A stretch of 64,000 bases of DNA from Pyrus communis (taxonomy: Eukaryota; Streptophyta; Magnoliopsida; Rosales; Rosaceae). Under the pieces are notes generated by a model that was not told the origin of the DNA, ran no database searches, and saw only the letters and a list, made by a program, of their open reading frames with translations. Position numbers and translations under genes: made by a program. The stretch lies in NCBI RefSeq assembly GCF_963583255.1, contig NC_084812.1:26801065-26865064 (forward strand), read 5' to 3'. Of this stretch, positions 36,576 to 46,859 are shown piece by piece; position 1 is the first letter of the stretch; each line of letters begins with the position of its first letter.

Positions 36576-37427
36576 TCTTCTATGTATAAAGTCAACATAA
36601 AAGATGAATAGTGTTTTTGGTGTCATCAAGCTTCAACAAAAAGATTTGGACAAAAATGCCCTCAAGAGAAAAAACTTCAAAAGGCATCCATCATAATGCA
36701 GGGGAATTTTTGTCGTCCAATGAATAGTGTTTTTTGGTGTCACAAGCTTCACAAAAAAAAATTGGACCAAAATGCACCTCAAACAAAAAACTTCAAAAGC
36801 AACCCAAAATAATGCGTCAAATGTGGTAGGGATATTTTCGTCATTTTAACAGTGTTTTTTTAATAACTAATTTCTTTTGTACATTCTTTTTAATAATTAG
36901 TTACTCACAATAAGCTTGCAATAATGTAATTCAATTATTTTTTTATTAAATATTATTTTTTTCTATTTTTAAACACGTTTAAAACATTTTAAGAGACGTG
37001 TAATGTTGATTATAAAAAAAGTATTTTGCATGCGGATAATAATGTGATTAAATTAATTGTTAAATGATTGTTTTTTTTTTTTTTTGAACGAACGATATTA
37101 TCTACAATAAGGGGGTAATGGTGGGCTCAGCCTCATAATGAGCTAGCAATAATATGATTCAATCAATTGTTTATTAAAAATTATTTTCCCTATTCTTAAT
37201 ATAAATTCAATAGAAACCGATTTTATTATGTGAATTCAACTGTTTTAGTTGGTTTATGAAGGGTTTCTTCTAGCATGGTTTAAGATTATTCATTTATTTC
37301 GAATATTTAACTTTCCTTTTGTCAATTTACGCATATAAATACATTTAAAACGTGTAAGTCTTGCGTAGCACGTCGTGATTCAAAAAAATACCTTTTACAC
37401 TCGTGTGAGCATGTGCATGAAGGCTAG
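36576..37427 (+). mobile_element. Non-autonomous Helitron-like element, copy B
   Basis: The 5' end is A|TCTTCTATGTATAAAGTC and the 3' end is GCATGAAGGCTAG|T. Together they give the Helitron pattern A|TC...CTRR|T without target duplication. The 852-bp body is the inverted homologue of copy A (12290-12982). Near its 5' end a unit of about 115 bp (GAATAGTGTTTTTGGTGTCA, then AAGCTTCAACAAAAA) is tandemly duplicated. There is no Rep/helicase coding sequence, so mobility would need an autonomous partner. Confidence 0.65.
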
Positions 37428-37910
37428 TATAGATAATAATCTTGTACCAATATTGAAGGAGGAAGCGTTGAACATGTGTTCGATAGCCACCTCCCTCAAC
37501 CAGTACCTTGACAAATCTGCTTCATATGTTTAGGCTCAGATAGATTTAGGCTTTTGCACGTGACTTTTATGCATTTGTCTACCAACCTTGTATACATCTC
37601 TTTTGAGAGGAATGAACTTGATTCAAACCTAATTAATCTTGAAAAATGTAAAACACAGCCCCACAATTACATGCAATGCAATCGCACCTTAATCTGAGTC
37701 AGCTGCAGTAGTTCGCGCCTTCAATTTCAACAGCAGCAATCACACTCCTGAAAGAGAAACATCCAAAGCTTTTTCGGAATTTTGCAATAATCAATTCTTT
37801 GAGTAACATAGCAAACTAGTACGCAAATGAGGTTAATGGAGCATAGTTACATCAAACTAACCGTTACAGGTTCAATTCTATATGATTTAAAGTTCACACA
37901 AAAAATGTCT

Positions 37911-38076
37911 TTACCAGAGAAGAATTAACCATGGTTTCCAACACTGGAATGCTTTGCATATTAAAACTCCACACCTGACCATGGCAGATCTATTTACCAG
38001 AGAAGAATTAACCATGGTTTCCAACACTGGCATGCTTTGCATATTAAACCTCCACACCTGACCATGGCAGATTTCT
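37911..38076. repeat. Tandem duplication of an 83-bp unit
   Basis: The unit starts TTACCAGAGAAGAATTAACC and contains CATGGTTTCCAACACTGG and CTCCACACCTGACCATGGCA. Copies start at 37911 and 37994 and differ at a few bases. Confidence 0.85.
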
Positions 38077-38862
38077 GTCCGAAGAAACCCTAGTGTTTTA
38101 TAAATAAAATCATTCCACTTCAGAAACCTAAAAATTTTCAGTGGCAAATTTAACCCTTACGATTATAACCAGCTGCAATTCAAATGATAGCAAATACATG
38201 ACAAGAAAAAGAAACTTGAGATATGCTAAACTGAGAATCCGGAAACCAAAACAGATTCCAAATTACCATATCTTTACTTAAGGCTGGTAAGCTCACATAA
38301 GAGGTTAACATCATGATTAGTAGTCAATGAGAAACATACCTGATACCTGAGACTATCTTAAATATAAAGAATACCTCTTTAAAATCCGATTGTATACCAA
38401 CCATATCAACTCCATTAAACTTCTTTGTCTTCTATTTCCACATCCCTTCAAAGAATGCCACAAGGAGAACTATGATCGAGTCCAAGGCCATGATTAAGGC
38501 AAACACCTAAACCAACACAGATCTAAGGAGAACTGAACAACCAAGAGATAAGCAAAAGGCCAGACTAATTCATTGAAAAGAAGGTGCACCCTCATTAAAT
38601 GTCACAATAAATATTGATATGGACGTTCTCTTTAAGTCCTCTTCATTTTCATCCTTACATAATCATGTTGATGCTTCCATTGTGTAACTTCTTCATTGTA
38701 TAACTACTTTCAGTGATCTAAGAAAGAACTACTGCTAGGAGAAAGGAAGTGGAAGGAGATCATTTTCTAGCCAGAAACATTTATTTCTCATTCTAGGATA
38801 CGGTAATGACTTTTCCTTGTAACAAGAAAAATAGACTGCTTTTAGCCGTGAATATCTGACAC

Positions 38863-38928
38863 TTGTTTAAGTGATCACTAGCATATCCAAGGATATTTGT
38901 TTAAGTGATCACTAGCATATCCAAGGAC
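38863..38928. repeat. Tandem duplication of a 34-bp unit
   Basis: TTGTTTAAGTGATCACTAGC followed by ATATCCAAGGA occurs at 38863 and again at 38897, with a palindromic TGATCA core in each copy. Confidence 0.85.
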
Positions 38929-40424
38929 AAATACTTGACCATGGTCACTGAAAACCACAATTTGCTCAATGCACTGTATCAGACATGCACAAAGAAAGAA
39001 ACTTGATGTTCTATAAATGTAATTATGGCATCTTATGTATCACCAATACGCATAACTGAAGCTGGTGAGTCAAACAACAAAATGGATGATGGATGCCCTA
39101 ATATGGAAGGAAGAAAATAAGGTACACTAACTCCAGCATCAACAAGGAATAAGGTCATAAAATAAAAGAGTGAGAAATCTACAAACCCGATGCCAGATCA
39201 TCAAATATTAAAAACCACTCAGGATCTACTAGCATTTGAGGCTAAAATATGAGAAATTGTAAACTTTTGTTCCAAAGGAGGGATCGAACATTCAGAGTTT
39301 GGCAGCCCAAACTCATGCACCAAATATTGACCGAGTATTTTCATATGTATTATGAAAATTATACATACAAAAAGTAAAACTTAGACACCTACTGATAGAG
39401 ACTTCCAACGTAACAACAATCAAGACCATAAGGGATGTGACCGACCACTAGCTGTTTCCATAAAAATAAAATTTCCATTTTGAGTGATAAGATTTTGCTA
39501 TCTTGTCACATTTCTGCCATTTTAAAAGACATTAGAAGTAGGTTCTAACTGAAATCTTTCCCCTTAGAGCTAAATGTCAACATCCCACACAAACCTAATT
39601 GAAAAAATTGGCAATCCTGATCTTCTTCTTACCACTTGCATGTCAAAGGTATTTCAAGAAGTCAATGTTTAGCATTGAAAAATGTCATTGTATTATATTT
39701 ATTTCTACTTCCAAGCTTAGAGGATTGGGGTGCCAAATGGTGAGAACTAAAATGATCTTATCTTAACACTTATCATCCAACCAAAAAAATACAATACGAT
39801 TAATGGTGCCTAGTAACGAGTAACTTACTGCAGAATAATTGAAGGATCAAGTAAACTCAACCAAAGTAGAGTTGGTCAGCAAAAAATGCTTCAACCAGCC
39901 ATTAGTTTTGGACTTGTCATAATAAAATGCAAGAAAATATCAGGTAAAAGAACTAGCAGCTGAAAGTTTCAAAAGCTAGTAGTGGTACATATATATTTAC
40001 CAAGATATAAAGCACGTACAAGGATATAGAAACTAGAATGAGCATCTATAAGACTTACAAATATAGACTGCTCTTTGGCGTACAGAAAGGACCCTGTGCC
40101 ATGGCATAACACCAGAAACAATCCTCAATACATCCTTTGAAAGTGGACAACACCGAAAGATTCTTCCATGGAAAGTTTAATTCTTGGAAAGAGGACAAAA
40201 AGGTGCTCTTACTGATAGCCCAGATGCCATACATCAAATTTCAGTATCTATTTACAGAATGAATTCAATAATGCTTTTAACAGCAGTCAGAACTTCATAC
40301 ACGGTTGCCAAACACAGCCATATGAAGAAAATTCTGATACCTTCAGCAAACAAAAAAGTTTGCAGTATAATGATTAGGAACCTTGTATTATTTTGATCTG
40401 TATCTCCAGGAAACAGCTTTTTGC

Positions 40425-41732
40425 TTATCTCAACCTTCTTCTTCTAGGTTCAGATGCATATGCATTGTTTGAATCAAAATCTATTTGATTAGTTCTTCTC
40501 CTAGAAGATGAGGGGAGCGATGCAAAATTTGTTTCTGATTCTGTTGTCTGGTCCACAATAACGGTCTCAGTTCTTATAAAGGAAGCAGAAGGGAGCGCAT
40601 CAGAGTTGATTTCAGCAGCAGTATCAGAAGTCAGAGTTTCTGGTTGTATAACTGCAGCAATGCTGGAAGATGTATCTCCATTGTCAATATGTAAAGATTG
40701 ATGATGGGTTCTTCTCACATGGTGACTAATACTATATTCCTCGAGATCCTCGACTAATCTTTCTGCCGAATCCATTGCAGTACTCAAAGCTGACGAAAGG
40801 GAAGATACTGAAGCAGCTCGTTGTAGTAATAATCTTGAAACTTGAAGGGAATCATGCTGGTTTTGGTTTCTCGCCTCAGTGGCAGGTGATGCCTGGGATG
40901 CATGATTCTGGCTGGGCACGAAACTAGTTCTTTCAGCCATGATTTGGGCACGGGAACTATCCCGTGACCGTCTTCTCTCCCTCATTGAACCAACTATGTT
41001 GCTAAGTTGCTGAATCCTTTCTTCAATCAAAGTAGAAGATGGGCCCCACCTAATGAGCTGTTGCCTCAAACCCTCAATCCTGTGTGCAGGGGGCCTAGGA
41101 GGGGCCTTTGAAACAGACTCCTTTGATTTGCGAGAACAGTTACCATCCCCATTCCCGTAAATTGGAATCAGACTTGTATCAGTGACTTCTCCTTCACACA
41201 CGGGGCATTCCTTTGCATTTGAATCCGCATATGACAACTGATAGAAGCATGGCCAACAAAACAGATGACCGCAACATGTCAATATAGGATCTCTTGCCAT
41301 GTCCAAGCATATATTACAATCAAAAAAGCTCCCAGTATGAGGCTCTGCCTTTTTCACAGGTGTATCCATCCCCAGTGCCTTGGCTATCAAATGCATGTTA
41401 TCACCTCTGTTGGTTTTGCCCGATTCCACTGTTTCTCGGGAAGCTAGAGCATCGTCTCCACTCTGACTGTGTTCGTTTTGTGTATCAGAAGCAACAACTC
41501 CGGCAGTGATATTCACAATTTGAGGGGAAATTTGAGCTTGTCGCCACCTCGGACGCTGCGAAGCCCTGGAAGTGACTGCTTCTAGTTGTCTGATACGTTC
41601 TTCAATGCGTCCATGTGCAGTTTCAAGCTCATTGAGTATGTTATCTAATCCGATCACCGAATCAGGTGGTTGGTCTAAAGGCTCTTGGTTTAGATCCAAA
41701 ATCATGATTTCTTCCCTTATATTGCTCCCCAT
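40425..41732 (-). CDS. RING-type E3 ubiquitin ligase, MUSE1/MUSE2-like (single coding exon, 435 aa)
   Basis: A C3HC4 RING finger lies at about residues 139-179: CNICLDMARDPILTCCGHLF, CWPCFYQL, then ECPVCEGEV. Such domains recruit an E2 and transfer ubiquitin. The N-terminus has MILDLNQEPLD, which contains a DLNxxP EAR-type motif, then a helical segment (IEERIRQLEAV). After the RING come HRIEGLRQQLIRWGPSSTLI and EERIQQLSNIVGSMRERRR, then a serine-rich tail ending EPRRRRLR. No membrane anchor is seen, unlike RMA1-3. The layout fits AT3G58030 (MUSE1), AT2G42030 (MUSE2) and AT2G44410; the MUSE proteins modulate immune-receptor (SNC1) signalling, from memory. The 5' leader probably has an intron between about 41750 and 42230. 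Confidence 0.88.
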   Translation of the reverse strand: MGSNIREEIMILDLNQEPLDQPPDSVIGLDNILNELETAHGRIEERIRQLEAVTSRASQRPRWRQAQISPQIVNITAGVVASDTQNEHSQSGDDALASRETVESGKTNRGDNMHLIAKALGMDTPVKKAEPHTGSFFDCNICLDMARDPILTCCGHLFCWPCFYQLSYADSNAKECPVCEGEVTDTSLIPIYGNGDGNCSRKSKESVSKAPPRPPAHRIEGLRQQLIRWGPSSTLIEERIQQLSNIVGSMRERRRSRDSSRAQIMAERTSFVPSQNHASQASPATEARNQNQHDSLQVSRLLLQRAASVSSLSSALSTAMDSAERLVEDLEEYSISHHVRRTHHQSLHIDNGDTSSSIAAVIQPETLTSDTAAEINSDALPSASFIRTETVIVDQTTESETNFASLPSSSRRRTNQIDFDSNNAYASEPRRRRLR

Positions 41733-42297
41733 CTCTATACAATTCCACCAAACCTATTCCTTTAGGAGCAAGAACCCAATTGAATCCAGAGCAATTTCAG
41801 TCACCCAGCTAGAGGAAATCAGCAAAAAACAAGGTTACCTTCCTGCCAAACATGCGAAAACAATGTCATTGAATTTGAAGGGGTATACTTCGTCACTTCA
41901 AATTCATTACAACTAAAACAAATTAAATTGAACATTTTATTCGATCCGCTACGTGTAATTTCCTTGAAAATTGAAAACTCAAACATCATCATTATTTTCT
42001 AATAAATTATGCTTTGACTCAGGAAAATTACAAGCCCGCGAAAGCTCAGGCAAACAACGCATCAAGAAGGAAAAAATTCTACTTGGCAGAAGATCAGATT
42101 TATGTACCTTTAAACATCATATATGATATATCGTCGTTAAACAGCGAGTACAGCCACGGAGAACAAATTAAATAGGGAAAGAAGAAAATAAGCTTTACCT
42201 ATATGTATATGTATAGGATTGGCCCAGGAGCCAGCAGCCAGCAGCCAGCTGCTACTTTTATTTCTTCTTCTTTCTTTCTGCTTTCTTCTGTGTTGTA

Positions 42298-42300
<3 letters not shown>

Positions 42301-42335
<35 letters not shown>
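42301..42335. repeat. (GA)n microsatellite upstream of the RING gene
   Basis: About 16 GA units follow ATTTAT. On the minus strand this is a CT/TC tract about 570 bp before the start codon, where a transcription start or 5' leader could lie. Such tracts are common near plant promoters. Confidence 0.85.
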
Positions 42336-42338
<3 letters not shown>

Positions 42339-42499
42339 CCAACGGCAGATAAGCGACTGGGAAAATACTGCCTTTGAGCCAAGCCAGTTCATATACGACA
42401 TCTGCCGGGTGACCATAACTCTGTGTTCATCATGCCGTTAGCTTCCCACCGGGTCTGCCGGGATGCGGCCCAGATTCACTTGGGCCTGTCAATTTGTCT

Positions 42500-43080
42500 G
42501 GCTCAAACCTTGACATTGAGCCCAAATATATGCTTGCTGGGTGCTATCTTCATAAACCTCTATGCAAGATGTTTTATATTTTTTTCGCATACCCGTTAGA
42601 ACATGTTAACAAATTAAATCGTTATTGGATCACCTATTTTGATAACTGATATGACATGTAAATGACACGAGGACGAGCTGTTTGCAAGGTTTAGACATTG
42701 AATTTTTGCATGACACATTAATCCGACGTGAAACGATACGAATCGTTAACAAGTTGGGTCGTTATCGGGTCACTTTTTAAAAACCCGTAAAGATAACAGG
42801 TATGACACGAACACGACAATACAACTTGTTTGCTAGGTCTCCATCTCCGTGAGGGGATGCACATATCCCTCCATTTGCCTATTATAACATATTTTGAGCA
42901 TATAAACTTAGAACCATTCAATTTCTTAATCATCATTTGAAGATCACTCCTATAAAAAATCATTTAATCATCTAAACGTATCAAATCACTTGGTACCTAC
43001 AATGTTGATTTGTTCTATACATTTCAATTACTAAATGATCTCTGATTTCGAAATGAAGATTAAGAAATTGAAACGGTGAT
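42500..43080. repeat. Repeat-derived spacer with GGGTCGTTATCGGGTC motifs
   Basis: Two related blocks occur: TTAACAAATTAAATCGTTAT through GGATCACC at about 42607-42635, and GTTAACAAGTTGGGTCGTTA through TCGGGTCAC at about 42746-42774. Each is followed by a stretch containing ATGACA and ACACGA. They look like an internally duplicated dispersed repeat. No coding sequence is seen. Confidence 0.45.
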
Positions 43081-43093
43081 AAACTCATTACCT

Positions 43094-43732
43094 GTGACAT
43101 CCCACATCGCCCAGGGGAGTGATCCTTAAATGTATATTCCCATCTCTACCTAGCACGAGGCCTTTTGGGAGCTCACTGGCTTCAGGTTCTGTTGGAACTC
43201 CGAAGTTAAGCGAGAAGAGGCTAGAGCAATCCCATGATGGGTGACCCACTGGGAAGTTGCTCGTGAGTTCCCAAAAACAAAACCGTGAGGGAATGGTAAG
43301 CCCAAAGCGGACAATATCGTGCTACGGTGGTGGAGCGGGCCCGGGAAGTGGTCCCCCCCCGGCCCGGGATGTGACAATTCACCCCCCCTAGGGGCCCGAC
43401 GTCCTCGTCGGCACACTTCCGGCCAGGGATTGGCTCTGATACCAAATTGTCACATCCCGGGCCGGGGGGGGGACCACTTCCCGGACCCGCTCCACCACCG
43501 TAGCACGATATTGTCCGCTTTGGGCTTACCATTCCCTCACGGTTTTGTTTTTGGGAACTCACGAGCAACTTCCCAGTGGGTCACCCATCATGGGATTGCT
43601 CTAGCCTCTTCTCGCTTAACTTCGGAGTTCCAACGGAACCCGAAGCCAGTGAGCTCCCAAAAGGCCTCGTGCTAGGTAGAGATGGGAATATACATTTAAG
43701 GATCACTCCCCTGTGCGATGTGGGATGTCACA
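43094..43732 (-). mobile_element. Cassandra-type TRIM retroelement with LTRs in inverted orientation
   Basis: A plus-oriented LTR (43094-43376) starts TGTGACATCCCACATCG and ends GGGATGTGACA. A second copy (43448-43732) is its reverse complement. The 71 bp between, read on the minus strand, begins ATTTGGTATCAGAGCCAATC, a primer-binding site for initiator Met-tRNA (TGGTATCAGAGC). It ends in a purine tract (TAGGGGGGGTGAAT). The unit is flanked by TTACC on both sides (43089-43093 and 43733-43737), a 5-bp target duplication. Normal Cassandra LTRs are direct repeats; here the 3' LTR in the minus orientation is flipped. There is no coding capacity, as expected for a TRIM. Confidence 0.88.
43154..43270 (+). 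repeat. 5S rRNA-like region inside the left LTR
   Basis: It contains GGAACTCCGAAGTTAAGCG (43194-43212) and GATGGGTGACCCACTGGGAA (from 43236), the 5S box A and box C regions. A mirror copy lies in the right LTR (about 43555-43672, minus strand). The 5' third is diverged from true 5S, so this is the Cassandra LTR domain, which is known to be Pol III transcribed, and not a ribosomal gene. Confidence 0.85.
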
Positions 43733-44689
43733 TTACCCCTATGAAAATAATGTATATTTAATGTACAAATTTTATAATGGAAACCGTTTAATATCTTAAT
43801 TTTCATTTAAAGATCGCCTTTATAAAAAAAGCTATTTGAAACAAAGATCCACAACAATCTTCCAAATATATTAAATAAATCAACAGTATAAGATTTAGAA
43901 TTTATAATAGGATTTTTCTTCTTTTGTCGTGCTTCGATTTGTTAACAACTATGGGCAAATCAGAAAACAAAACAATTTTGTAACAAATATATAATACAGT
44001 GCAAATATTGAATCGAACCAAGCTAGTTTTGCAGCTTGTACGATTACAATAAGAAATGATTATTATCTTTTAAGAAAAAATGACTTGTTATTTGCTGCAA
44101 GACAAAGACATAACATTTATAATCGTCAAAAGAAGCCGAGACCGCTAAAAAAGTCAATGGATCCTAATGACGAGAGATCAATACTAGCACCAGCAGTGCT
44201 GCTTCCGAAATCAGTAATATTCGTATCAACACCGAAACCATTGCCACCAAATCCACCGCCGCCGAGTATTTGTTGAATCAGCTGTGTCTGATCTCCTAGA
44301 CCCTGACCAGAGGAACCACCAAATGCACCGCCACTGGTTATTTGTGGAATAAGCTGTGCCTGATTTCCCAAACCTGGATTGGATCCACTGCCACCACTGG
44401 CTATTTGTTGAATAAGCTGTACCTGATTCTCCAAACCCTGATTAAACGAATCACCAAATCCAGCGCCACCGAGTATATGCTGCATCATCCGTGTCTGACT
44501 TTGAAGTGCTTGGTTGAAAATAGCATTTCCCAGCAGCCCAGTACTATTATTCATATTTGGCGCATGGTTTTGAAACTGACGAGTACTAGTACTTGTTGGG
44601 AAATACTGGGTTCCAACAGCAGCAGCAGCTTGCGCATGCGCTGCTTGAGTTTGTTGAACTGGAGGAGCACTACTACAAAAGGACCTAAT

Positions 44690-45035
44690 AGTGTCACTTC
44701 TTGCGTCGCTTTAATATTATATAGTGGCGAAAAAGAGATTTGCGACACTCAGTGAAGATGACGTCGTATTTAGTGTCGCTTATAAGCGTCATAAAATTTC
44801 TATGTCGCTTTTAAACCGACGTAAAAATTTAGTGTCGCTTATAATCGACATATATTTTAATATTTTTAAGCAATGGCGTCGCTTTAAATAAAATAGTGTC
44901 GCTTTTAAGCGACATAAACTATTAGTGTCGCTTCTAGGCGACACTAATTCTTGTTTTTAATATTTTAAATCTTGCGTCGGTTTTGAGCGACATATATTTT
45001 GAAAACCAGTGTCGGTTGTAAGCGACACATTGTTG
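44690..45035. repeat. Left subterminal array of GTCGCTTTTAAGCGAC-type palindromes
   Basis: Examples in order: AGTGTCGCTTATAAGCGTCA, ATGTCGCTTTTAAACCGACG, AGTGTCGCTTATAATCGACA, AGTGTCGCTTTTAAGCGACA, AGTGTCGCTTCTAGGCGACA, GCGTCGGTTTTGAGCGACA and GTGTCGGTTGTAAGCGACA. In En/Spm, TnpA binds repeated subterminal motifs and aligns the ends; these are the probable equivalent here. Confidence 0.85.
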
Positions 45036-45039
45036 CTCT

Positions 45040-46859
45040 TTATACCCTCTCCCCCGTGTTTTCTTTTTCTTCTCTTGCACTTTTCTTATTCGTTCTTCCA
45101 ATTTTTACAAAGTCTCCCGTGTTCCTCTTTCAGCTATCTCCTTTGGTTTGCAAACTTCATTTGTTCCTCTGTTCTCTCTTTCAGCTTTCTCCTTTGGTTT
45201 TCAAAATTCATTTGTTCCTCTTCACAACAGTAAGTTTTTCTTGCTTATAATATTTTTATTTTCACAACAGTAAGTTTTTCTTGTTTAATTTTTAGTTACA
45301 ATTTATTTTTGTAGGAAAGTTATTGGAGTTGGTTGAGTACATAAAGAATTGTTGACGTCGAAATTCTTCAACAAATCAGGTTTGTATCCCTAACTTCTTT
45401 AATTTTTAAATTGTATAATACACAAGTTTATTTATTTAAAAATTATAATTTAAGCAATTAGATAAAATTCTACTATTTTTGTTAAATTAATAAAAATTTA
45501 GTCGAATTAATTAATTTTGTCACTCTAATTGTTATTTTAATTTGTTGTTATTTTGATAATTTTTTGTTGTTATTTACTAGAATGAATTAGATGAACATAA
45601 TTTGAATTGTTATGAGAAAATGGAATGAATAATATTTATAAGCATTTATGTTAAATTAACAATATTAAATATAACATAAACTTATAATATTGAGTAATAT
45701 AAGAATATATTATGTTAATTTTTTTTTTTGCACTCTAAGTGTTATTTTAATTTGGTGTTATTTTGATAATATTTTGTTGTTATTTACTAGAATGGATTAG
45801 ATGAACATAATTTGAATTGTTATGAGAAAATGGAATGAATAATATTTATAAGCATTTATGTTAAATTAACAATATTAAATATAACATAAACTTATAATAT
45901 TGAGTAATATAAGAATACAATATGTTAATTTTTTTTTTTTTGCACTCTAATTGTTATTTTAATTTGTTGTTATTTTGATAATTTTTTGTTGTTATTTACT
46001 AGAATGGATTAGATGAACATAATTTGAATTGGTATGAGAAGATGGAATGAATAATATTTATAAGCATTTATGTTAAATTAACAATATTAAATATAACATA
46101 AACTTATAATATTGAGTAATATAAGAATATATTATGTTAATTTTTTTTTTTTTTTTGCACTCTAATTGTTATTTTAATTTGTTGTTATTTTGATAATTTT
46201 TTGTTGTTATTTACTAGAATGGATTAGATGAACATAATTTGAATTGTTATGAGAAGATGGAATGAATAATATTTATATGCATTTATGTTAAATTAACAAT
46301 ATTAAATATAACATAAACTTATAATATTGAGTAATATTATAATATATTATGTTATTTTTTTTTTATTTTTTTGCACTCTAATAAGAATATAAGCTAAACT
46401 TATAATATTTAGGAATATAAAAATATAAGAATATAACCTTTCATAAGAATATAACCTAAACTTATAATATAAGAATATCCTTTCATATAAGAATATAACC
46501 TTTCATATAAGAATATAACCTAAACTTATAATATTTAGGAATATAAGAATATATTAATTAATTTTTTTTGCACTCTAATTGTTATTTGAATTTGTTGTTA
46601 TTTTGATAAGTTTGATACTTTTGGTTGTTATTTATTAGAATGGATTAGATGAGCATAATTTTGACAACTTTTTGTTGTTATTTTAATTTGCTTTTACTAT
46701 AATAGGTGTTGAAAATTAAAAGATTGCAATCGTGATAGAGTTCGAGGGGTGAAAGATAGAAATTGAAAATTTTGATAGTTATGCCTACATGATAGGGATT
46801 GAAAGATTGTAGGCATCTTAGTGTCAACATAATATTTTACCTTCGTAAAGTGGTAAAAT
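45040..46859 (+). promoter_or_regulatory. Promoter and spliced 5' leader of the CACTA transposase gene
   Basis: A TATA-like CTCTTTATACCCTC (about 45036-45049) directly follows the left subterminal array. A pyrimidine-rich leader with an internal repeat of about 50 bp runs to about 45230 and ends in CACAACAG|TAAG- or GTAAG-type sequence. A second leader exon (about 45316-45378) is framed by TTTTTGTAG|GAAAG and AAATCAG|GTTTGT. An acceptor CTATAATAG|GTGTTG near 46706 leads into the start codon at 46860. Most of the intron is the repeat array at 45521-46640. Leader exons are inferred from splice-like signals only. Confidence 0.5.
45521..46640. repeat. Tandem array of about 210-216-bp AT-rich units in the transposase leader intron
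   Basis: Units begin with CACTCTAATTGTTATTTTAA and contain ACTAGAATGGATTAGATGAA and ATTTATAAGCATTTATG. Starts are at about 45521, 45731, 45943, 46158 and 46374, with a partial unit at 46571. Spacing varies with the length of the poly-T run before each unit. A reverse-oriented relative lies at 52554-52855. Confidence 0.85.

Larger units (their letters stand above)
37428..40424. other. Spacer downstream of the RING gene
   Basis: No clear coding gene is visible. Two tandem duplications are listed separately. On the minus strand, 37693-37749 looks like an exon after a good acceptor (TTTCTCTTTCAG|GAGTGTGATT). The region just below 40425 is probably the RING gene's 3' untranslated region, and a spliced 3' leader extending to about 37.7 kb is possible. 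This part is less AT-extreme than the surrounding transposon-rich DNA and shows few transposon features. Confidence 0.4.

Noticed and set aside
43154..43270. A genuine 5S rRNA gene
   Set aside because: Box regions match, but the 5' third is diverged and the sequence lies inside an LTR with TG...CA ends, a primer-binding site and a target duplication.
43150..43675. Open frames of 88-118 codons around the Cassandra element
   Set aside because: They are translations of the GC-rich LTR palindrome on both strands; TRIM elements do not code for protein.
45009..45250. Phe/Leu/Ser-rich frames before the CACTA transposase
   Set aside because: They come from the pyrimidine-rich 5' leader with its internal duplication and lead into an intron.
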